Below the pieces are notes generated by a model. That model did not search any database. It was not told the DNA's origin and saw only the letters and a list, made by a program, of their open reading frames with translations. Both the position numbers and the translations under genes were made by a program. Below, in pieces: positions 6,958 to 15,199 of a stretch of 28,237 nt of DNA. The stretch lies in assembly GCA_046565865.1 (NCBI GenBank), contig JBKHXU010000211.1, positions 1 through 28,237 of the forward strand, written 5' to 3'. The stretch's first letter is position 1, and the number at the start of each line of letters is the position of its first letter. The DNA is from JBKHXU01 sp046565865. Its GTDB lineage: Bacteria > Pseudomonadota > Gammaproteobacteria > Acidiferrobacterales > Sulfurifustaceae.

Positions 6958-8247
6958 TCACTTAGAAGTTACTAGCGGTACCGCCAGTACCCGGTCGATA
7001 CGGTTATTGTCCATGTCGACGATCTCGAAGCGCCAGCCGCCCCATTCGAAGCGGTCGCCGATCTGGGGCACGCGGTCGAGATGCGCCAGCACAAAGCCAG
7101 CCACGGTATCGTAATCGGTAGCATCCTCAGGCAACGTCGTCATCGCCAGTATTTCCTTGAACTCGGTCATATTGACCATGCCATCGAGCAGAAACGAACC
7201 GTCCTCGCGGCGGACCACGGGCGTCTCGGTTGCCCCCCCTTCGACCGGCAGCGCCCCGACCATCGCTTCGAGCACGTCGTGCAGCGTTATCAGTCCGCGC
7301 ACCTCCCCGGCGGCGCTCACGATGAGCGCCATGTGGACCGGCGAGGCGCGGAACATCTCAAGCAGCCGGAGCGGCGAGGTGGTCGGCGCGACCTTCAGCG
7401 CCGGGCGCATGATGGCGTCGAGGTCCATGTCGCCGCCCGCGAAGACGTGTGCCAGGAACTCCTTTGCCTGCACGACGCCAATAACGCGGTCAAGATTACC
7501 GTGCGCTACCGGAAAGCGCGTGTGTGGGCTCGTGATGATGCGACGCCGGTTTTCTTCGGGCGACTGGTCGAGGTCTAGCCAGACAATCTCGTCGCGCTGG
7601 CGCAGGAGTGCGTGCAAGCCGCGGTCGGCGAAGCGCATGACGTTTTTGAGCAGCTCGCGTTCGGTGCGGTGCAACACGCCAGTGCGCGCGCCCTCGTCGA
7701 TCATGGCGTAAATCTCCTCTTCCGTGACCGATGGCTCGGTCGACGGCCGCGCGCGCAGCAACCGCAGCACGGTATCCACCGATGCGCTGAGCAGCCGTAC
7801 CGCCGGATGCATGATGCGCGCGAATATTTTCATCGGCGGGGCGACCACGCAGGCGATGCGCTCGGGGCGCAGCAGCGCCAATCGCTTGGGCACGAGCTCG
7901 CCGATCACGAGCGAGAAGTATGTGACGATGACGACCATTATTCCGAGCGCAATCTCCTCGCTGTAGTGGGCGACGCTCGGAACCCGCTGCACCAGAAGCG
8001 CAATATCGTCCGCCAGCGCCGCTTCGCCGATGGCACCAAGCAGCACGCCGATCAGCGTGATACCGACCTGGATGGTGGACAGGAATGTGTTTGGCGCGTT
8101 ATGCAGTGCCAACGCCGCGCCCGCGGCGCGCACACCCTGGTGCGCCAACCGCTGTAAGCGTGCCGGTCGCGAGGCGACCACGGCGATTTCCGACATCGCG
8201 AAGATACCGTTCAAGGCGATCAGCGCGGCGACAACTAGAATTTCCAT
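6958..8247 (-). CDS. CorC/HlyC family transporter with CNNM, CBS and C-terminal domains
   Basis: A 429-residue protein with the full architecture of the hemolysin-C/CorC (YtfL/YoaE-like) family. The CNNM membrane domain occupies residues 1-190, with helices near 1-20, 60-80 and 100-120 and the family motif LVIGELVPKRLALLRPE. A pair of CBS domains follows at about 215-335, with RFPVAHGNLDRVIGVV and LITLHDVLEAMVG. The C-terminal CorC_HlyC domain at 350-425 ends in WRFEIVDMDNNRIDRVLAV. Family members are linked to Mg2+/Co2+ efflux; the ion here is not shown. A GGAG about 8 nt before the ATG supports the start. A truncated relative lies at 6036-6131. Confidence 0.92.
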   Translation of the reverse strand: MEILVVAALIALNGIFAMSEIAVVASRPARLQRLAHQGVRAAGAALALHNAPNTFLSTIQVGITLIGVLLGAIGEAALADDIALLVQRVPSVAHYSEEIALGIMVVIVTYFSLVIGELVPKRLALLRPERIACVVAPPMKIFARIMHPAVRLLSASVDTVLRLLRARPSTEPSVTEEEIYAMIDEGARTGVLHRTERELLKNVMRFADRGLHALLRQRDEIVWLDLDQSPEENRRRIITSPHTRFPVAHGNLDRVIGVVQAKEFLAHVFAGGDMDLDAIMRPALKVAPTTSPLRLLEMFRASPVHMALIVSAAGEVRGLITLHDVLEAMVGALPVEGGATETPVVRREDGSFLLDGMVNMTEFKEILAMTTLPEDATDYDTVAGFVLAHLDRVPQIGDRFEWGGWRFEIVDMDNNRIDRVLAVPLVTSK

Positions 8248-9136
8248 TCGTAACTCCGATTGAAAGTGGGATCGAGCGAAGTCATTCTACACGGCGCGGA
8301 CTGTTGCCCATCAAGCTGGGATGCACAGCGGGTTCAACTGCATACCGCCGCTGGCTCACATTGCTCCTGTCGGGGTCTGCGCTGCCGGTGTTGCCTGCAC
8401 GGATTTACAGGCGGACGTTGAAGCGCTGTTCGCATGACATGTTTTACTTGGTCCTCGTCTGCGAATTGATCAGGCAAACCGCAACCACCCCGTAGCCCGA
8501 GAACCTACCAGATATTTTCGTGCTGCCCCTGTTCGCCAAAACAGTTGTATGCGCCTATTCGTATCATTGCGCCGGCTAGGCCGGGTGTGGACTACTTGTT
8601 AAAAGCCAGTCAAGTAACTGAGAGACAGCGCGCGAAACTTCAGTTGCAATGACGTCATAAGAGGTGACGAGCAACCGGAGAGAATGATGTGTCCTTTGCA
8701 TTGCATGAGCACATCCGCCAGTTGAGCGTGATCGCGCGCGATGCTGGCGTTCGGCGCGTGAGCGCGCCCGAGACGTCGTGCGCAGCATGTGCCGATCGTC
8801 AACGTGAAATCATTTCGAATCATTTCGATGGGCGTGCTGCGGGTAAAGTTTTCTGAGCTAACCGGGTACGGGGTTTTTCGGACGCGCCGCCGCGCACGGC
8901 GTGGCATCATCGCCGTATCGCGACCCAAATGAACCGAATCGTCTGTCCTCACGGTGCGCCACTGGCCATTACCGATGCCATGTCCGGGTTGGACCCGCGG
9001 CTTCCGCACGATATCGGCGCTATTTACGGCAGGTTGCATCGACACGAGCAGCGCTGCTGTGAATGACTAAAGCGACGCAAGTCACGTAGTGCCGACATCT
9101 CGAGGTTCCCTGATCTCCCGGGTGCGGTGGGGAATT
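8248..9136. other. Intergenic stretch of 889 bases with a methylase remnant
   Basis: This is the longest stretch without an intact gene. Only a short piece of a DNA adenine methylase (about 8645-8745, minus strand) could be recognised. Around 8248-8600 and 8750-9080 the frames are broken or give proteins with no familiar motif. I found no tRNA-like fold or repeat array. The short spacer to gluconokinase contains no obvious sigma-70 promoter. Confidence 0.55.
8645..8745 (-). pseudogene. Remnant of a D12-class DNA adenine methylase
   Basis: On the minus strand one frame reads RDHAQLADVLMQCKGHIILS followed by GCSSPL. If one missing base is allowed, YD follows directly. In D12-class adenine methylases of phage or mobile-element type the corresponding segment is DHxxLAxxLxxxxGKxxLSGYxSPLYD. 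The frame break at SPL/YD and the absence of the DPPY and N-terminal FxGG motifs in the surrounding sequence mark it as a dead piece. The match is short, so I keep moderate confidence. It would be the only trace of a mobile-element gene in the window. Confidence 0.5.
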
Positions 9137-9637
9137 ATGTCTCGTCATATGGTCATCGTATTGATGGGCGTCGCCGGCGCCGGCAAGTCTACCGTGGGCG
9201 CGCGCCTTGCCGCGGTCCTCGGCTGGCCGTTTCTCGATGCGGACGCGCTACACCCCCCGCCGAACGTCGATAAAATGCGGCGCGGCATACCGCTGACCGA
9301 CGCGGATCGCTATCCGTGGTTGGCGCACGTGCGCAAACGCATCGAGGACTATGTGCGCGCAGGACAATCGGCGGTTGTCGCCTGCTCGGCGCTGCGGGGC
9401 GGGTACCGCGACCGATTGCGTGTCGACCCTACGGTGCGGTTCGTGTTTCTCAAAGGCGATCCCGCGCTGTTACTCGATCGGGTGAACCGTCGCATCGACC
9501 ACTTCCTCAAAGCACCGTTGCTCGAGAGCCAGCTGGCCTCGCTCGAGGAACCGATCGATGCAGTCACGATCGACGCGGCACTGCCGGTCGATGAGGTCGT
9601 CCAGCGCATACGCGGCTCCCTGGATATCGGCCGCTAG
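9137..9637 (+). CDS. gntK: Gluconokinase
   Basis: A 166-residue cytoplasmic kinase that phosphorylates D-gluconate to 6-phosphogluconate with ATP, feeding the pentose phosphate or Entner-Doudoroff route. It has the P-loop GVAGAGKS at about 10-17 and FLDADALHPPPNVDKMRRG, which binds substrate in GntK. ACSALRGGYRDRLR and the lid-region VRFVFLKG follow, then HFLKAPLLESQLASLEEP and a final helix. The length matches the family. The start was placed at the ATG at 9137, which has GGGG 5 nt upstream, rather than 16 codons earlier. A short hairpin overlaps the stop. No gluconate permease or GntR-type regulator is near. A decayed relative of its C-terminal third lies at 1430-1600. Confidence 0.93.
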   Translation: MSRHMVIVLMGVAGAGKSTVGARLAAVLGWPFLDADALHPPPNVDKMRRGIPLTDADRYPWLAHVRKRIEDYVRAGQSAVVACSALRGGYRDRLRVDPTVRFVFLKGDPALLLDRVNRRIDHFLKAPLLESQLASLEEPIDAVTIDAALPVDEVVQRIRGSLDIGR

Positions 9638-9651
9638 GCGCCGCGCGCCTA
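9635..9651 (+). terminator. Hairpin overlapping the gluconokinase stop codon
   Basis: TAGGCGC-CGC-GCGCCTA is a perfect 7-bp inverted repeat with a 3-base loop, and its first three bases are the TAG stop of gntK. No T-run follows, so it is not a classical intrinsic terminator. It may protect the mRNA end or attenuate read-through into the SPW-VKOR gene. Confidence 0.45.
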
Positions 9652-9861
9652 GATGTCGTTCCCATGCTCCGCCTCATGGTTTCGTGCATGAACGCAGGCA
9701 AGTTCCGGCCGCTAGGCCACGAGATTCGCGTTTCCACTACGACCTCGGCATCGCGATACCGGCGCTTGGCCTCTGATCTCGGGGGGCTGAAACCGGCTTT
9801 TCCCCGCCGCACGTGAAGCGCCGGCGCAGGTCCAAACGTTGGCTGATACGAGGACGCGGTG

Positions 9862-11319
9862 ATGGAACACGAGCACCAGCGGATCATGGAACGACACCAG
9901 CGCGACATGGATACACGCCGCGAGATGACCTTATGGGCGCACTACGCCAATCTCACGCTCGGTATATGGTTGATCACAAGCCCGTTCGTGCTCGGGTTAT
10001 TCGACGCAGACGGGATAGCATCGGACGATGTAGTGCACGTGACCGCGGAGCGCGGGTTGCGGTCCGTGGCGCTGCGCAATGGATGGCTCGCGGCGAGCGA
10101 CATCGCCAGCGGCGCGCTGGTGGTGCTGTTCTCGCTGTTGTCGTTGCATCGGCGCTTCGCCTGGGCCCAGTGGGCCAACACCTTCGTGGGTATCTGGCTG
10201 TTGTTCGCCCCGCTCGTGTTCTGGGCGCCGAGCGCGGCGGCGTATGCGAATGACACGCTCGTCGGCTGTTTGATCATCGCGCTCGCGGTGCTGGTGCCGA
10301 TGATGCCCGGCATGAGCATGCGCGGCATGGCGTTCGGACCCGACATCCCGCCCGGCTGGGATTACAGTCCGTCCGACTGGCTGCAGCGCCTGCCCATCAT
10401 CGCCTTCGCGGTGCTCGGTTTTTTTATCGCGCGGCACCTCACCGCCTATCAACTCGGCCACATACCGGGCGTGTGGGATCCGTACTTCACGAGTGCCGAC
10501 GCCGCCGAAAATGGAACGGAGTTCATCATCACCTCATCGGTGTCGCAGGCATGGCCGATCGCGGACGCCGGCCTCGGCGCCCTAACTTACGCGATTGAGG
10601 CATTGTCGGGCGCGATGGGCAGCCGCCGTCGCTGGCGCACGATGCCGTGGATGGTGGCGCTGTTCGGCGTGCTGGTGGTGCCGCTCGGCGCCGTCAGTAT
10701 TTTCTTCATCATCATTCAACCGATCATGCTCGGCACGTGGTGCACACTGTGCCTGGTAACCGCGGCCGCCATGGTGGTGATGATCCCCTACTCGCTCGAT
10801 GAGCTGGTGGCGATGGGTCAATTCCTGGCGTATGCCCATCGCCGGGACCGGTCGTGGCGTTCGCTCTGGCGCGTCTTCTGGCGCGGCGACGCCATGGAGG
10901 GCGGCCGGATCGCAGAGCGATCCGAGTTCGACGCGCCGTTGGCGCACATGCTGCGCGAGATGGCCAGCGGCGGCGTCAACTATCCGTGGACTCTGCTGCT
11001 GTGCGTCGGTATCGGCGTGTGGTTGATGTGCACTCGGCTGATCTTCGGCACCGATGGCGCCATGGCCAACAGCGACCATCTGATCGGCGCTCTCGTCATC
11101 ACCTTCACCTTTGCCGCGTTCGCCGAGGTCGGTCGTTCGATCCGCTTCATTAATCTGCTATTTGGGGCATGGCTGATTATCGCGCCCTGGGTGCTCGACG
11201 GGGCCGGTCCGTTGGCCGCGGCCGGCAGCGTAGTGGCCGGGGTGCTGCTGATGTCGGTCAGTGTGCCGCGCGGCAAGGTGCGATACCGCTACGGCGGCTG
11301 GGATCTGTATATCTTGTGA
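9862..11319 (+). CDS. SPW-VKOR-SPW fusion membrane protein
   Basis: A 485-residue inner-membrane protein built from two kinds of module. After a His/Glu/Arg-rich cytoplasmic start come two SPW repeats (GIWLITSPFVLG at 34-45, GIWLLFAPLVFW at 110-121). Residues 172-325 form a vitamin K epoxide reductase-like four-helix core ending in LGTWCTLCLVTAAA, with the redox pair Cys294/Cys297. A third SPW-type repeat (GAWLIIAPWVLD, 435-446) closes the protein. The loop cysteines that pass electrons in canonical VKOR are absent: that loop (195-235, VWDPYFTSADAAENG) contains no Cys, so disulfide formation on DsbA-like partners is doubtful. GAGG 8 nt before the ATG supports the start; GTG at 9859 is the alternative. 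The SDR gene starts 16 nt downstream, and the two appear to be one operon. Confidence 0.88.
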   Translation: MEHEHQRIMERHQRDMDTRREMTLWAHYANLTLGIWLITSPFVLGLFDADGIASDDVVHVTAERGLRSVALRNGWLAASDIASGALVVLFSLLSLHRRFAWAQWANTFVGIWLLFAPLVFWAPSAAAYANDTLVGCLIIALAVLVPMMPGMSMRGMAFGPDIPPGWDYSPSDWLQRLPIIAFAVLGFFIARHLTAYQLGHIPGVWDPYFTSADAAENGTEFIITSSVSQAWPIADAGLGALTYAIEALSGAMGSRRRWRTMPWMVALFGVLVVPLGAVSIFFIIIQPIMLGTWCTLCLVTAAAMVVMIPYSLDELVAMGQFLAYAHRRDRSWRSLWRVFWRGDAMEGGRIAERSEFDAPLAHMLREMASGGVNYPWTLLLCVGIGVWLMCTRLIFGTDGAMANSDHLIGALVITFTFAAFAEVGRSIRFINLLFGAWLIIAPWVLDGAGPLAAAGSVVAGVLLMSVSVPRGKVRYRYGGWDLYIL

Positions 11320-11335
11320 CGGTGATGCGCATAAA

Positions 11336-12331
11336 GTGAGCCGATACGCCTGGCAGGGTAAGGTCGTCGTCGTCACCGGCGCCTCGGCCGGCATCGGGCG
11401 CGCGACCGCACGCGCCTTCGGAGCCGGCGGTGCCCGCGTCGCCTTACTCGCGCGCGGGCGCGACAGGCTGGACGCGGCGCGGCGGGAGATCGAAGCCGCC
11501 GGTGCCCGCGTTCTCGCGCTACCGGTCGACGTCGCCGACGCGGAGCAAGTCGAGGCGGCGGCTGCGGCGATCGAGCGCGACCTCGGCCCGATCGATGTCT
11601 GGGTCAACAACGCCATGGCGACGATCTTCTCGCCGGTCGCGGACATCACGCCGGACGAATTCAAACGCGCGACCGAGGTCACCTATCTCGGTACGGTGTA
11701 CGGCACGCTCGCGGCACTCAAGCGCATGCGCGCACGTGATCGCGGCACGATCGTACAGATCGGATCGGCGCTGGCGTACCGAGCCATTCCGCTGCAAGCG
11801 CCGTACTGCGCCGCTAAGTTCGCGGTGCGCGGCTTTACCGACGCGCTACGCTCGGAACTGCTGCACGACCGAAGCCGCGTGCGTCTGACGATGGTGCAGT
11901 TGTGCGCGTTCAATACGCCTCAGTTCGAGTGGGCGCGCGCTCACATCAACCGGCGGCCGCAGCCGGTCCCGCCCATTTTTCAACCGGAAGTTGCCGCCGA
12001 TGCCGTGCTCTGGGCCGCGTGCCACGCGCGGCGCGAGGTATGGGTCGGCCTGCCCACGGTCAAGACGGTCGTGGCGCAGGCGCTCGCGCCCGGGATAGTC
12101 GATCGCGTGCTCGCGCGCGTCGGATACAGCGGTCAGATCACGGACGAGCCAGCCGCAGCCGATCGCCCCGGCAATCTATATGCGCCGGCCGCGGGCGACC
12201 ACGGCGCGCGCGGGCGCTTCGATAAGCGGGCGCGTACGCGTAGTTGGCACTGGATTCTGAGCAAGCATCGGCGCGCCGCGGTCATCGCGTTCGTACTCGC
12301 GCTCGGTGCGGCACTGTTGTTGTTGGCGTAA
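11336..12331 (+). CDS. Short-chain dehydrogenase/reductase with C-terminal membrane anchor
   Basis: A 331-residue classical SDR. The nucleotide-binding TGASAGIG lies at about 14-21. DV at 65-66 is the adenine-ring contact, and NNAMA at 91-95 the structural Asn motif. The catalytic set is Ser144, Tyr157 and Lys161 (YCAAK). Arg40 after strand beta-2 suggests NADP(H) preference. PG-type motifs after the active site are replaced by LCAFNTPQFEWAR. The C-terminal 80 residues extend beyond the usual SDR fold. They are polar and Arg-rich, and end in a single hydrophobic helix (VIAFVLALGAALLLLA), so the enzyme is probably tethered to the membrane by its tail. The GTG at 11336 was chosen because homology starts directly behind it, 16 nt after the previous stop. 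The substrate is unknown. Confidence 0.88.
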   Translation: MSRYAWQGKVVVVTGASAGIGRATARAFGAGGARVALLARGRDRLDAARREIEAAGARVLALPVDVADAEQVEAAAAAIERDLGPIDVWVNNAMATIFSPVADITPDEFKRATEVTYLGTVYGTLAALKRMRARDRGTIVQIGSALAYRAIPLQAPYCAAKFAVRGFTDALRSELLHDRSRVRLTMVQLCAFNTPQFEWARAHINRRPQPVPPIFQPEVAADAVLWAACHARREVWVGLPTVKTVVAQALAPGIVDRVLARVGYSGQITDEPAAADRPGNLYAPAAGDHGARGRFDKRARTRSWHWILSKHRRAAVIAFVLALGAALLLLA

Positions 12332-12634
12332 CTTCGAAACATGCAGGCGCTATCCAAACGCAAGTGCGGTATCGAAAGATACGGCGCCCTGCCCCTGGTT
12401 CTGCATCGGCGGCGTGCTTTGTCGGGAAGCGTTCAACTTGTTCGGCTTTGGTCCCTTAGCTGCGGCGCAAGAAACAGAAGCGCCAGGCACACCATGGTCA
12501 GCAATCGCGACGAACGGTGCAATGGCGCCTGTTAGCCGAAGGCTCATGGTTCGATCGGCGCCGTCAGTATTCTTCGCCATCATTCACCCGTCCTGCGCGG
12601 CATCTGCTGCACGATCCGTCTCGTTACCGCCGGG
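12332..12634. other. Intergenic stretch of 303 bases between SDR and GH15 ends
   Basis: The SDR and GH15 genes converge here. The half next to GH15 is a decayed copy of the VKOR core, listed separately. In the half next to the SDR I recognise nothing, and no clear bidirectional terminator hairpin with a T-run is visible. Confidence 0.55.
12500..12628 (+). pseudogene. Decayed second copy of the VKOR core
   Basis: The bases from about 12550 to 12625 align with 10683-10761 in the intact SPW-VKOR gene. CGGCGCCGTCAGTATT is identical in both. The rest follows with small deletions and many substitutions, ending in a copy of the segment that encodes WCTLCLVTA; here the frame gives CCTIRLVTA, so the second redox Cys is Arg. 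A weaker match (ATGGCGCCTGTTAGCC against ATGGTGGCGCTGTTCGGC) lies upstream. A 1-2 base shift breaks the frame after GAVSI. The piece ends where the GH15 3' end begins. Confidence 0.65.
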
Positions 12635-14458
12635 TCAAACCGGCGCCGCGCGCCCATGCGTCGCGCCTGCCGCTCCGCGCGCCGCATGCCGTCGCGCGAG
12701 ATTTACCGCGCTCGACACGAGCCCAACATGACTGAAGGCTTGCGGGTAGTTGCCGAGAAATCGGCCAGAGACCGGATCGATCTGCTCGGCGAGCAGGCCG
12801 AGCGCGTTGGTGCGGGCACACAGCGAGTCGAACAGCGCCTGCGCGTCGTCGAGCCTGCCCTGGCCGGCAAGATTGTCGACCAGCCAAAAACTGCAGATGA
12901 CGAAAGCGCCTTCGTGTCCCGGCAGACCGTCCGGCGACTCGTCCGGCCGATAGCGATACAGCAGGCCGTTGCCGGCGTCGAGGTGTTCTCCGATCCTGCC
13001 AGTGGTCGCCACCATGCGCGGATGCTCGAACCCGATCACGCGCCGCAACGGCAGCGCCAGCAGACTCGCGTCCAGCCCGCCGCCGCCGTCGAGACGCGCG
13101 GCAAGCGCGCCGAGGCGCTCGCTCCACGCATCTTGCGAAATCACCTGCCGGATTCGTTGCGCCTGTCGTTGCCAGTGCTGGCGCTTGGCGCACCCGGGGC
13201 GGAAACGTTCGAACAGGCGCGCGCCGCGATCGAGCGCCACCTGACACAGCGCCGCCGAGTAGGTATAGGCGTGCCCGGTGGTGCGCGCCTCCCAGATGCC
13301 ATGATCCGGCGTGCGCCATTCGTTGCTCGCGGCATCGATTACCTGTTCCAACCGATCGAGCAAAACCTCATCGAGCCCGCGCCCGCCGGCGGCCCACTGC
13401 CAGGCGCAGTCCAGGATCTCGCCGAACACGTCGTGCTGGCGCTGCGCCGCCGCGGCGTTGCCCCAGCGCACGGGACGCGATCCGCGGTAACCCGTCAACT
13501 CCGGATCTTCGCGTTCCGTTGGCGGCAAGTCGCCGTCCAAGTCGTACAGTACGCACGGCCGGCTGTGGCGCTCGCTCGCCTCGAGCACCCACGCGAGAAA
13601 TCCCCAAGCCTCGTGAGCGAAGCCGATGCGGCGCAGCGCGTAGACGGAGAATGCCGCATCGCGAATCCAGGCGTAACGATAATCCCAGTTGCGCACACCG
13701 CCGATCTCTTCGGGCAGCGAGGACGTGGGCGCGGCAACGATCGCGCCGTTTTCGAAGTGATCGAGCAGTTTCAGCGTCACGGCCGAGCGTCGCACCAGCG
13801 CCCGCTGCGGTCCTTCATAGTTGAATGTTCGCATCCAGCGACGCCACGCGGATGCGGTGTGCTCTATCAGCCGCCGCGCGTCGGCCCGACGCGGGCGCGC
13901 GCTGCCACCGCCCCAGCGCAACATAAGAAAGCGCTCCTCGCCTGCGACCGCGTCGACGCTGCCGGCAAGCCCGGTGAGCGCCGCGTCCGTTGCGAGATTT
14001 AGATCGAGATCGGGATGTGCCGGGCAGCGCAGCCGCAATGCTCCGTCCGCGCGCTCGATCTCGGCGCCACCGCGCGGCTGCACCTCCATATGTATCCGTA
14101 CGCGACCTTCGACCACGCGCAGGATTCGCACTAACTCACCGCGCGCCGCGGGCGCATCCGCGCGGAGGTTGGCGCCCTCATGCAGTGTCATGGCGTCGGT
14201 AATCTCAAGCACACCGGTCGGGGAACGCAGCTCGGTCACGAGAACGCCGGTATCATCGAGGTATCGCTGGCGCGCATCCTGTAAATTTTCCACCGTCACG
14301 CGAAAGCCGCCGCCCCGGTTGGCGCGCGCATCCAGCAGCGAACAGAACAGCGGCGCGGAGTCGAACCGCGGCACGCATAGCCATGCGATCGTGCCATCGC
14401 GACCGACGAGCGCGGCGCTGGCGCCGTCGCCGATCAGTCCGTAGTCCTCCAGCGGCAA
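12635..14458 (-). CDS. Glycoside hydrolase family 15 protein (glucoamylase/trehalase-like)
   Basis: A 607-residue cytoplasmic enzyme of the bacterial GH15 group, which hydrolyses alpha-glucosidic bonds (glucoamylase or trehalase activity) with inversion. The N-terminal beta-sandwich domain (1-210) opens with EDYGLIGDGASAALVGRDG. The catalytic (alpha/alpha)6 barrel follows with NWDYRYAWIRDAAF at 257-270. GIWEA contains Glu390 at the acid position, and LLAEQIDP near the end contains Glu558 at the base position, followed by GNYPQAFSHVGL. All expected key residues are present; the acid loop (WEARTTGHAYTYS) departs from the usual WEVRG. There is no signal peptide. An in-frame TAG lies five codons before the TTG at 14458, so this TTG is the likely start. 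Together with gluconokinase it suggests storage-glucan or trehalose use. Confidence 0.9.
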   Translation of the reverse strand: MPLEDYGLIGDGASAALVGRDGTIAWLCVPRFDSAPLFCSLLDARANRGGGFRVTVENLQDARQRYLDDTGVLVTELRSPTGVLEITDAMTLHEGANLRADAPAARGELVRILRVVEGRVRIHMEVQPRGGAEIERADGALRLRCPAHPDLDLNLATDAALTGLAGSVDAVAGEERFLMLRWGGGSARPRRADARRLIEHTASAWRRWMRTFNYEGPQRALVRRSAVTLKLLDHFENGAIVAAPTSSLPEEIGGVRNWDYRYAWIRDAAFSVYALRRIGFAHEAWGFLAWVLEASERHSRPCVLYDLDGDLPPTEREDPELTGYRGSRPVRWGNAAAAQRQHDVFGEILDCAWQWAAGGRGLDEVLLDRLEQVIDAASNEWRTPDHGIWEARTTGHAYTYSAALCQVALDRGARLFERFRPGCAKRQHWQRQAQRIRQVISQDAWSERLGALAARLDGGGGLDASLLALPLRRVIGFEHPRMVATTGRIGEHLDAGNGLLYRYRPDESPDGLPGHEGAFVICSFWLVDNLAGQGRLDDAQALFDSLCARTNALGLLAEQIDPVSGRFLGNYPQAFSHVGLVSSAVNLARRHAARGAAGATHGRAAPV

Positions 14459-14830
14459 GTGTCCGTCGAGTCGCTAGATCGGAGCGAAATCGCTATCGGA
14501 CGCGTGTCGGCCGGGCATGTCGCGTCATCCAGTACAGTCCGCAAGACCATTGTGGTTGGCGGAGCATATGCTGTTTGCCAAGCTGCGCTAAGCGCGCGCC
14601 CCCGGCGCCGAGTTCGGTGCGGTCACGAACGCTACGTCCCTGGTTCGGTCGCTTCTCCATAACGCTCGCCTCCGGGCGTTGTTACCGGTTTGCCGATTAG
14701 GTTCCCCGCCGCACGCATCGTTCCATGTCCGATACGGAATCGCCCAAGAAGCCGCGACCGCCGTCCGGTGTATGCGACCGCATCGCGGTGCACAATCGTG
14801 GGCTCTCACGCGCGCGTTTTCGCTACGGAC
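14459..14830. other. Divergent intergenic stretch of 372 bases
   Basis: This separates the divergent GH15 and CtaG-cluster genes and should hold both promoters. I see no clear sigma-70 pair. A weak AACGC/GCGTT inverted repeat lies near 14660. No recognisable coding remnant was found. Confidence 0.5.
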
Positions 14831-15196
14831 ATGACGACTCGCGGTAGCCTGCTCGGCTTGACCGGTGCCCTTATCGCCTGGTCGATATACTTCATCGCGT
14901 CTTACGCCTTACTTTCCGTCGGTTGCAGCAGCGGGTGGCTGCACGTGCGCATCCTTGGCATGAATTCCGTGCGGCTCATGATCGTAACCATGGCGCTGGT
15001 GACGCTTTTGCTCACGATATATCTCGGCTGGCGCCACTTGCGCGCGTGGCGCCTCGCGACGCCCGCCGCCGCGACCGCGGCCCACGGGTCGCCCTATCCG
15101 TTTATGTCGCTGGCGGCGGCACTCTCCGCCGCGCTGGCACTCGTATCGACCGTATGGGTTGGCGCGCCTGCGGTCATGCTGCCGACGTGCGCGTAA
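14831..15196 (+). CDS. Small unknown membrane protein of the oxidase region
   Basis: A 121-residue protein with three predicted transmembrane helices, at about 8-30 (LTGALIAWSIYFIASYALL), 46-66 (MIVTMALVTLLLTIYLGW) and 90-112. A Cys/Ser/Gly/Trp loop lies between the first two. The end is APAVMLPTCA. I do not recognise the family. The start at 14831 was chosen because the longer upstream reading is Arg-rich and not protein-like. The stop is only 3 nt before the CtaG start, so translation is likely coupled. A role in oxidase assembly or as a small subunit is a guess from position. Confidence 0.7.
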   Translation: MTTRGSLLGLTGALIAWSIYFIASYALLSVGCSSGWLHVRILGMNSVRLMIVTMALVTLLLTIYLGWRHLRAWRLATPAAATAAHGSPYPFMSLAAALSAALALVSTVWVGAPAVMLPTCA

Positions 15197-15199
15197 GCG

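Noticed and set aside
8599..9045. Minus-strand frame of 148 codons as an intact gene
   Set aside because: Only the last third resembles a methylase, with a frame break; the first part has no protein-like pattern, so it is treated as a remnant only.
12656..14002. Long plus-strand frame of 448 codons
   Set aside because: It is antisense to the GH15 gene, rich in Arg/Ala/Val without motifs, and arises from GC-rich codon third positions. GH15 has full family support.
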